Part shown: positions 1 to 7,132 of the stretch, in pieces
How positions within the stretch are numbered: position 1 is the first letter of the stretch
How the letters are laid out: the number at the start of each line of letters is the position of its first letter
Assembly (NCBI GenBank): GCA_021808875.1
Contig: JAKBAU010000191.1
Coordinates: 1-7,132 of the forward strand
DNA length: 7,132 nucleotides
DNA from: Pseudomonadota bacterium
Lineage (GTDB): Bacteria; Pseudomonadota; Alphaproteobacteria; Micropepsales; Micropepsaceae
Direction of reading: 5' to 3'
Notes under the pieces: generated by a model
What the model was told of the DNA's origin: nothing
What the model saw: the letters and a program-made list of their open reading frames with translations, nothing else
Databases searched by the model: none
Program-made: the position numbers and the translations under genes

Positions 1-1196
1 CCAAACCGCGACCATAGCGGCTTGACGTTCCGCACGCGCTTCAAATCCGTGTAAACTGCACTATGACGGTAGGCGTCCTCATATTCGTTCAACGAATCGT
101 GAGCCCGCCCCTGTGCAAGTGCGGCGAATGCCGCCTCAGCTGCCATCATGCCACTTGCCATGGCATTGTGCGTACCCTTGATGCGCGGCACATTGACCAG
201 ACCGGCTGCACAACCGATGAGGGCGCCGCCGGGAAAACTGAGTTTTGGTACCGATTGAAAGCCACCTTCGGTGATCGCGCGCGCGCCATAGGACAGACGC
301 TTGCCGCCTTCAAGATAAGGCTTGATCAGCGGGTGTTGTTTGACCAGCTGAAATTCGTCGAAGGGTGACAGATAGGGGTTGGTGTAGTTCAGGTGCACGA
401 CGAAACCGACGGCACACAAATTGTCACCAAAATGGTACATGAAAAGGCCGCCACCAGTACGACCGTCGAGTGGCCAGCCCATCGAATGCAACACAAGTCC
501 TTTGCGATGCTTGTCTGGAGCCAGTTCCCAGAGCTCCTTCAAGCCGATGCCGAATTTCTGGACATCACAGTCCTTTTCCAATTCGAACCGCTGGCGGAGC
601 GATTTCGTCAATGAGCCGCGCGCACCTTCTGCGAATAAAGTATACCTGCCTTTAAGCAGCATTCCCGGGGTATAGCTGTCCTTGTGATGTCCATCCCGGG
701 CTACGCCCATATCACCGGTAATAACCCCCTGCACCGCACCATCGGCGCCATAAGCCACCTCAGCCGCGGCAAAGCCAGGATAGATCTCAACTCCAACTGC
801 TTCCGCCTGGGTCGCCAACCAGCGGCACAGATTGCCCAGGCTGACGATGTAATTCCCGTGGTTACTCATCAATGGTGGCAACAGCATGGTGGGAATGCGG
901 ACTGCGCCAGCGGGCCCAAGGTAGTAGAAGCGGTCTTCGCGCACCTGCGTGTCAATCGGGGCATCCAGCTTCTTCCAGTTGGGCAGAAGCATGTTGAGGG
1001 CCGAGGGATCAATGACCGCACCCGAGAGAATATGGGCTCCAACTTCCGAGCCCTTTTCAAGGATACAGACACTCAGATCCTGACCCTTTTCAGCGGCCAG
1101 CTGCTTTAGGCGGATCGCCGCCGACAGCCCCGCCGGACCAGCACCGACGATCACGACATCATAGTCCATGCTTTCGCGCTCGGCCGCCTCACTCAT
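1..1196 (-). CDS. Electron-transfer-flavoprotein:ubiquinone oxidoreductase (ETF-QO), C-terminus cut by window edge
   Basis: ETF-QO takes electrons from reduced ETF (fed by acyl-CoA and other flavin dehydrogenases) and passes them to ubiquinone at the cytoplasmic membrane, using FAD and a 4Fe-4S cluster. Reading the minus strand from ATG 1196 gives 398 complete codons, open to the left edge; the family is about 550 residues, so roughly the last 150 are missing, including the cysteine-rich cluster domain. The N-terminus has the dinucleotide-binding motif G18-A-G-P-A-G23 after DYDVVIV. A strongly conserved stretch follows near residues 309-350: GGFQSVPKLSFPGGALIGCA, then AGLVNVPRIKGTHNAMASGM. 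An in-frame ATG at 1169 (residue 10, just before DYDVV) is an alternative start. The ribosome site is poor: a GGGG about 9 nt upstream of 1196. The gene is divergent from the uracil-DNA glycosylase. Family identification is secure. Confidence 0.95.
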   Translation of the reverse strand, partial: MSEAAERESMDYDVVIVGAGPAGLSAAIRLKQLAAEKGQDLSVCILEKGSEVGAHILSGAVIDPSALNMLLPNWKKLDAPIDTQVREDRFYYLGPAGAVRIPTMLLPPLMSNHGNYIVSLGNLCRWLATQAEAVGVEIYPGFAAAEVAYGADGAVQGVITGDMGVARDGHHKDSYTPGMLLKGRYTLFAEGARGSLTKSLRQRFELEKDCDVQKFGIGLKELWELAPDKHRKGLVLHSMGWPLDGRTGGGLFMYHFGDNLCAVGFVVHLNYTNPYLSPFDEFQLVKQHPLIKPYLEGGKRLSYGARAITEGGFQSVPKLSFPGGALIGCAAGLVNVPRIKGTHNAMASGMMAAEAAFAALAQGRAHDSLNEYEDAYRHSAVYTDLKRVRNVKPLWSRF

Positions 1197-1237
1197 CGTC
1201 TTATGCCCCGGTAAATGGATCGCTTGTCATTTAGGCG

Positions 1238-1267
1238 TTTATGGGGCGCTTAGGTGATCTGGGTCAA
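1238..1267 (-). promoter_or_regulatory. Putative sigma70-type promoter for the ETF-QO gene
   Basis: On the minus strand, TTGACC (1267-1262) is followed after 18 bp by CATAAA (1243-1238). These match the -35 consensus at five of six positions and the -10 consensus at four of six. Transcription would start near 1231, leaving a leader of about 35 nt before ATG 1196. It lies in the 110-bp divergent gap, where a promoter for this gene is expected. This is motif matching only; nothing else in the sequence confirms it. Confidence 0.35.
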
Positions 1268-1306
1268 CGGTAGCGCAATGCCCTCGCCCACGATTATGCT
1301 AGGGCC

Positions 1307-2128
1307 ATGGTAGACGATCACGATGCCCTGATTCAGCTCGCCTGGCTCGTCGCGGCTGGAGCCGACGAGGCCGTTCTCGAGGCCCCGGTCAACCGCCTCA
1401 TCGCTCATTCCGCTAAGGAAACTGCACCACCCCGCACGCCATCGGCTCCGCGTCCCCCCGCCGCTCCTTCCTTGAGCCTCCCGGCTCTCACCGTCACGGA
1501 TCCCATCAGCCGAGCCAATGAGGCAGCCGCCCGTTGTAATGACCTGGACGCTCTGAGAGTGGCCCTCGAAGGCTTCGAGGGCTGCACGCTCAGAGAAACT
1601 GCCAATTCCACAGTGTTCGCCGATGGCACCGTTGGCGCCAAGATTCTGTTCATCGGCGAAGCGCCTGGCGCCGAAGAAGACAAAGCTGGCAAACCTTTCG
1701 TTGGCCGCGCAGGCCAACTGCTCGATCGCATGCTTGCCGCTATCGGTCTCTCCCGTCAGCGCAATGTTTACATCACCAACGTCGTGAACTGGCGTCCGCC
1801 AGCCAACCGGGTGCCCAGCCCGCAAGAAGCAGCGATCTGCCTGCCATTCCTGCGTCGCCATATCGAACTCGTCGCCCCTGAGCTGATCATTCTGCTGGGG
1901 GGAACTGCGATGCAATATGTCAGTGGACGCACAGAGGGCATCTTACTTTTGCACGGGACTTGGCTTGACTATTTTGCTGCCGGCAAAATGGTGCCAATGA
2001 TACCGACCTTGCATCCAGCCTATCTGCTGCGCCAACCGGCACAAAAGCGCCTCGCCTGGCGCGATCTGCAGGAAATTCGCAACCGTATTCGGACCCTCGG
2101 ACTTGACGGGGCCGGCAGAGAAGACTGA
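1307..2128 (+). CDS. Uracil-DNA glycosylase, family-4-like, with a reduced cysteine set
   Basis: Removes uracil from DNA as the first step of base-excision repair. The 273-residue product has an N-terminal segment (1-35), a Pro/Ala-rich linker (about 39-62) and a C-terminal glycosylase domain (about 85-265). The domain shows motif 1 GEAPGAEED (117-125), [11 protein letters not shown] (130-140), [14 protein letters not shown] (155-168) and motif 2 HPAYLLR (236-242). Canonical family-4 enzymes hold a 4Fe-4S cluster with four cysteines. Here only C93 and C178 match; the other two positions are F90 and W162. I recall the same pattern in other alphaproteobacterial homologues, so it is probably a lineage trait. 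The start at 1307 keeps the N-terminal segment with its GADEA sequence, which looks conserved in relatives. The ribosome site is weak (AGGG ending 2 nt before ATG). The stop is followed by 147 bp before moaB on the same strand. Confidence 0.92.
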   Translation: MVDDHDALIQLAWLVAAGADEAVLEAPVNRLIAHSAKETAPPRTPSAPRPPAAPSLSLPALTVTDPISRANEAAARCNDLDALRVALEGFEGCTLRETANSTVFADGTVGAKILFIGEAPGAEEDKAGKPFVGRAGQLLDRMLAAIGLSRQRNVYITNVVNWRPPANRVPSPQEAAICLPFLRRHIELVAPELIILLGGTAMQYVSGRTEGILLLHGTWLDYFAAGKMVPMIPTLHPAYLLRQPAQKRLAWRDLQEIRNRIRTLGLDGAGRED

Positions 2129-2142
2129 AGCGACTGAGAGCT

Positions 2143-2171
2143 TTGTGGCGACACAGGTGTAGCAATATATA
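2143..2171 (+). promoter_or_regulatory. Putative promoter upstream of moaB
   Basis: TTGTGG (2143-2148) and TATATA (2166-2171) are separated by 17 bp, inside an AT run that stands out from the GC-rich surroundings. The -35 match is only TTG, while the -10 matches four of six. The predicted start near 2178 would give a leader of about 100 nt. The rest of the gap (2172-2267) holds only short GC-rich inverted repeats such as CTGGC/GCCAG (2204-2226) that I do not interpret. Confidence 0.3.
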
Positions 2172-2275
2172 TATGGCGAGTACTCTTCAGGCCCTGCTGT
2201 GTCCTGGCTTGCTGCACCCAGGCCAGAGTGGCACAGCCGCCGCTGCTTTGCTGTCTACAACCACCCCGAGGCCCC

Positions 2276-2812
2276 ATGCCACAACCAGTGATTGATGAAA
2301 CTATTGCTTTTGTTCCAGTACGGATTGCCGTGCTGACGGTTTCCGATACCCGCACGGCTCAAAACGATACCTCTGGTGACACGCTGGCTGCCCGCATCAC
2401 CGAAGCGGGTCATGTCCTGGCTGCCCGTAAGCTTTTGCGGGATGACATCGCGCAGATCCGTGGTCAATTGGCCGCGTGGATCGCCGATCCCGACATTGAT
2501 TGCGTGATCACAACCGGCGGAACCGGACTAACCGGCCGCGATGTCACAGTCGAGGCCATGACCCCTCTCTTCGAGAAGGGGATAGAGGGCTTCTCGGCGC
2601 TGTTCCACCAAATCAGTTTCAAGAGCGTTGGCACATCCACCATTCAATCTCGGGCCTGCGCCGGCTTGGCCAATGCGACTTACCTGTTCGCCCTGCCTGG
2701 CTCCACAGGAGCGGTCAAGGACGGCTGGGACGGCATTTTGCGCTTCCAGCTCGATATTCGGCACCGTCCATGCAACCTCATTGAGATACTGCCGCGACTA
2801 ACCGAACGCTGA
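2276..2812 (+). CDS. moaB: Molybdenum cofactor biosynthesis protein B (MoaB/MogA family)
   Basis: This family acts late in molybdenum cofactor synthesis: MogA-type members adenylylate molybdopterin before molybdate insertion, while bacterial MoaB has a less certain role. The 178-residue product matches the single-domain family length. It carries the strand FVPVRIAVLTVSDTRT (12-27), the molybdopterin-binding loop TTGGTGLTGRDVT (79-91), and ALPGSTGAVKDGWD (139-152), followed by RHRPCN (162-167). I chose ATG 2276 because GAGG (2268-2271) precedes it and alphaproteobacterial relatives begin near the ETxxFVPVRIAVLTVSDTR region. An in-frame GTG at 2228 would add 16 residues with no family resemblance. 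No other cofactor genes are visible in the window. The stop codon overlaps a short 5-bp inverted repeat. MoaB versus MogA cannot be settled from one sequence, although the length and start resemble proteins usually named MoaB. Confidence 0.92.
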   Translation: MPQPVIDETIAFVPVRIAVLTVSDTRTAQNDTSGDTLAARITEAGHVLAARKLLRDDIAQIRGQLAAWIADPDIDCVITTGGTGLTGRDVTVEAMTPLFEKGIEGFSALFHQISFKSVGTSTIQSRACAGLANATYLFALPGSTGAVKDGWDGILRFQLDIRHRPCNLIEILPRLTER

Positions 2813-2830
2813 ACCTCCAGCGGACCCGAT

Positions 2831-2878
2831 ACTGCGCCTCATACTTGGCGATTGCAGTAGTTCTTGTTTTGTTCTATT
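2831..2878 (+). terminator. Imperfect hairpin with T-rich tail, possible moaB terminator
   Basis: ACTGC (2831-2835) pairs with GCAGT (2854-2858), and inside it GCC (2836-2838) pairs with GGC (2847-2849). This leaves an 8-nt loop and a 4-nt bulge on the right arm. The tail 2861-2878 is very T-rich. This resembles an intrinsic terminator, but the bulge and the interrupted T tract make it weak. It could instead be part of the leader of the radical SAM gene. Confidence 0.25.
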
Positions 2879-2886
2879 CATGCAAG

Positions 2887-3981
2887 ATGGCCAGTGCTCT
2901 CACCCTCACCGCAGACCCTCGCCAACTCAGAGGCCGGGGCGCAAGATCCAATCACAGCGGCCGGTTTGAGCGCGAACAGCGATGGCTCTTAGACGACGGT
3001 TGGCAGAGACCTGACGACGAACCAACGCGGCAGCTCAAAACCCAGATCCTGCACGATGCGAGCCGCACCATTATCAGTCGCAACAATTCACCCGACATCT
3101 CCTTCGATCAGTCAGTCAACCCCTACCGAGGTTGCGAGCACGGCTGCGTTTACTGCTTTGCACGCCCCAGCCATGCGTATCTTGGGCTGTCACCTGGCAT
3201 GGACTTTGAGAGCCGCATCCTGGTCAAGCCAGACGCCGCCCGCCTGCTGCGCAAAGAGCTCTCAGCACCTGGTTATGTACCTAAAGTGATTGCCATCGGT
3301 ACCAACACCGACCCCTACCAGCCCATCGAGCGCAATCTGAAGATTGTGCGCCAAATACTTGAAGTGTTGGCAGAATTTAGACATCCAGTTGCCCTGGTGA
3401 CCAAGTCTGCCCTCGTGCTGCGCGACCGTGACATCCTGGAAGAGATGGCCCGGGAGGGTCTGGTGAAGGTGGCCCTCTCCATCACCACTTTGGACCCATC
3501 TCTGGCGCGCAGCCTAGAGCCGCGTGCCGCCAGTCCGCCACGGCGTCTCGCAGCACTCAGTGGTTTAAGCGCAGCGGGCATTCCTGCAGCAGTCATGTTC
3601 GCTCCCGTGATACCTGGCCTCAATGACAGCGAGCTTGAGAACATACTCAGGGCCGCAGCCCAGGCGGGAGCACGATCAGCGGGCTACGTTCTGCTTCGCC
3701 TGCCCCTGGAGGTCAAACAGCTGTTTCGCGAGTGGCTCGAGCAGCATGCGCCGCACCGCGCCGGACACGTTATGTCGCTCATTCGGGCGATGCGGCAAGG
3801 CAGGGATTATGATGCAAACTGGCATGCGCGCATGAGCGGAACGGGCCCCTATGCCCGCATGATAGCCCAACGCTTCCATCTGACCGCGCGCCGCCTGGGT
3901 CTCAATCAATGCCCGGTCACGCTTGATCTTGGCAAATTTACGCGGCCGCCCATCCGTGGCGAGCAGCTCAGCCTGCTGTGA
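2887..3981 (+). CDS. PA0069-family radical SAM protein (SplB-like, COG1533 type)
   Basis: A radical S-adenosylmethionine enzyme of the family named after Pseudomonas PA0069, distantly related to spore photoproduct lyase; its substrate is not known to me. From ATG 2887 the product is 364 residues. The 4Fe-4S/SAM motif is C83-x3-C87-x2-C90 inside NPYRGCEHGCVYCFARPSHA. Upstream is the family-typical GRGARSNHSGRFE (16-28) and DDGW. Downstream lie IGTNTDPYQPIE (137-148), VALVTKS and FAPVIPGLND, as expected for the radical SAM barrel. A TTG at 2845 would prepend 14 mostly hydrophobic residues that look like translated leader, so I prefer 2887, although no good ribosome site precedes it. It lies 74 bp after moaB in the same direction, with a weak terminator-like hairpin between. 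Its placement among repair genes is suggestive but not evidence of a repair role. Confidence 0.9.
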   Translation: MASALTLTADPRQLRGRGARSNHSGRFEREQRWLLDDGWQRPDDEPTRQLKTQILHDASRTIISRNNSPDISFDQSVNPYRGCEHGCVYCFARPSHAYLGLSPGMDFESRILVKPDAARLLRKELSAPGYVPKVIAIGTNTDPYQPIERNLKIVRQILEVLAEFRHPVALVTKSALVLRDRDILEEMAREGLVKVALSITTLDPSLARSLEPRAASPPRRLAALSGLSAAGIPAAVMFAPVIPGLNDSELENILRAAAQAGARSAGYVLLRLPLEVKQLFREWLEQHAPHRAGHVMSLIRAMRQGRDYDANWHARMSGTGPYARMIAQRFHLTARRLGLNQCPVTLDLGKFTRPPIRGEQLSLL

Positions 3982-4068
3982 TGCCTATGTCTGGAAAAGG
4001 ACAAGTGTCGCCAAGGACGGCAAGCTTTATGTCGACAGACGGCGGGCGGCGCGGCAACCGCCTCGCGC

Positions 4069-4096
4069 TTGGCTGTGGATAGTGCGCCGGATTATC
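4069..4096 (+). promoter_or_regulatory. Weak promoter-like site in the 160-bp gap before rnhB
   Basis: TTGGCTG (4069-4075) and GGATTATC (4089-4096) are 13 bp apart, which roughly fits the Caulobacter-type housekeeping promoter pattern (TTGaCgS, 10-14 bp, GCTANAWC) with several mismatches. Overlapping it, TGTGGATAG (4074-4082) reads on the other strand as CTATCCACA, one mismatch from a DnaA box. The remainder of 3982-4141 holds no gene that I can support. Confidence 0.2.
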
Positions 4097-4141
4097 CCTT
4101 GCGACGGTTACGGCAATAGGTGCCTCGTGCAATGTGGTGCC

Positions 4142-4768
4142 ATGCCCGATTATTCCGCCGAGAACCATTATCTCGCCCAGGGGCCCGGCCCGGTCTGTGG
4201 CGTGGATGAAGCCGGACGCGGCCCGCTCGCTGGTCCGGTCGTCGCCGCCGCGGTCATATTCCTCCACCAATCACGGATCCCCACAGGCCTCGATGATTCA
4301 AAGAAGCTCAGCGCCGAACGGCGCGAGCAGCTGTATGCCCAGATCGTACACGAGGGGATCATCGGGGTTGGTGAGGCGAGCGTCGATGAGATCGATCTTT
4401 TGAATATACGCAAGGCAACCCATCTGGCGATGGCCCGAGCGGTAGGGTCACTTTCGATTACGCCTGCCTTTGCGCTGGTGGACGGCAATGATGCCCCAGC
4501 CCTTACCTGTCCGTGCCAGACCCTGGTCGGAGGGGATGGCCGTTCGATATCGATCGCCGCGGCATCGATCATTGCCAAAGTGACGCGCGATCGTACCATG
4601 CTGCGCCTGCACCAGGACCATCCTCTCTACGGTTGGAACCGCAATATGGGCTACTCAACGCCGAGCCATTTAAGCGCCTTGAAGGGCCTCGGACCAACCA
4701 TGCATCATCGTCGATCGTTCGCTCCGGTACAGCTCGCCTACCAGATGTTGGGGTCACCACCCAGCTCG

Positions 4769-4783
<15 letters not shown>
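4142..4783 (+). CDS. rnhB: Ribonuclease HII
   Basis: Cleaves the RNA strand of RNA-DNA hybrids and nicks 5' of single ribonucleotides in DNA, starting ribonucleotide excision repair in the cytoplasm. From ATG 4142 the product is 213 residues, normal for the family. The four acidic metal-binding residues align: D22 and E23 in GVDEAGRGPLAGP (20-32), D114 in LVDGN, and D132 in VGGD. They are followed by ISIAAASIIAKVTRD (136-150) and GYSTPSHLSALKGLGPT (170-186). The frame is open far upstream, into the preceding gene, but that extension has no family resemblance. A GTG at 4127 with AGGTG (4119-4123) in front is a plausible alternative start adding five residues. ccrM begins 78 bp downstream; the last codons of rnhB already contain the first of the GANTC sites clustered before ccrM. 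Confidence 0.95.
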
Positions 4784-7074
<2,291 letters not shown>

Positions 7075-7132
7075 ATTCCAAGACTTCGCGAATCGTTCGC
7101 TATCACCATGGCTCAAGCTCCGAAGCGCACAA

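Noticed and set aside
1295..1306. TATGCT just before the glycosylase ATG, suggesting a leaderless transcript
   Set aside because: The -10 match is four of six and no -35 element lies at the right distance, so I did not list it as a promoter.
1250..1915. Long minus-strand open frame opposite the uracil-DNA glycosylase gene
   Set aside because: It lies almost wholly antisense to a well-supported gene, shows no recognisable motif, and such frames are common in GC-rich coding DNA.
2807..2822. CGCTG/CAGCG hairpin at the moaB stop codon as a terminator
   Set aside because: Only 5 bp of stem and no T tract follows.
2845..2886. TTG start adding a hydrophobic N-terminus to the radical SAM protein, resembling a signal peptide
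   Set aside because: It is only 14 residues before an ATG, falls on a T-rich leader that gives hydrophobic codons by composition, and the family is cytoplasmic.
3923..4141. Upstream extension of the rnhB frame into the radical SAM gene
   Set aside because: The extra 73 residues overlap the preceding gene and do not resemble ribonuclease HII, whose natural N-terminus fits ATG 4142 (or GTG 4127).
4666..4690. TTAA near 4671 as half of a CtrA box for ccrM
   Set aside because: The second TTAA at the 7-bp spacing is missing, and the position is inside rnhB about 190 bp from the ccrM start.

Overview
The window looks like a stretch of ordinary chromosome from an alphaproteobacterium. The main reasons are a solo CcrM-type GANTC adenine methyltransferase that closely resembles the Caulobacter enzyme through to its C-terminal domain, the alphaproteobacterial form of a family-4-like uracil-DNA glycosylase that lacks two of the usual cluster cysteines, and a neighbourhood (rnhB next to ccrM, mutY convergent with ccrM) that I recall as common in that class. 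The DNA is moderately GC-rich and gene-dense. I see no insertion sequence, prophage, CRISPR array, tRNA or rRNA. I cannot name an order or genus from the sequence alone.

Layout. Positions 1-1196 (minus) hold the N-terminal two thirds or so of electron-transfer-flavoprotein:ubiquinone oxidoreductase, cut by the left edge. It is divergent from a plus-strand series: a uracil-DNA glycosylase (1307-2128), a MoaB-type molybdopterin protein (2276-2812), a PA0069-family radical SAM protein (2887-3981), ribonuclease HII rnhB (4142-4783) and ccrM (4862-5998). mutY (minus, 5995-7074) meets ccrM tail to tail, the two stop codons sharing the palindrome CTAG. Stretches without genes are short: 110 bp between the divergent pair, 147 bp before moaB, 74 bp before the radical SAM gene, 160 bp before rnhB and 78 bp before ccrM.

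Functionally the window is dominated by genome maintenance. Uracil-DNA glycosylase removes deaminated cytosine, RNase HII starts removal of misincorporated ribonucleotides, MutY removes A opposite 8-oxoG, and CcrM writes the cell-cycle methylation mark of alphaproteobacteria. The radical SAM protein is annotated as distantly related to spore photoproduct lyase, but its substrate is unknown. ETF-QO (respiratory electron entry) and MoaB (molybdenum cofactor) are metabolic neighbours.

The most notable signal is regulatory. By my manual scan the window has only 11 GANTC sites (the CcrM target), and five of them fall within 59 bp (4769-4827) directly in front of ccrM. Two sit at the centres of adjacent 13-bp palindromes, and the five lie at roughly whole helical turns from one another. 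This suggests a dense methylation-sensing autoregulatory element, more elaborate than I would expect from the known presence of GANTC sites in the Caulobacter ccrM promoter. A possible hairpin covering the ccrM ribosome-binding region lies just downstream.
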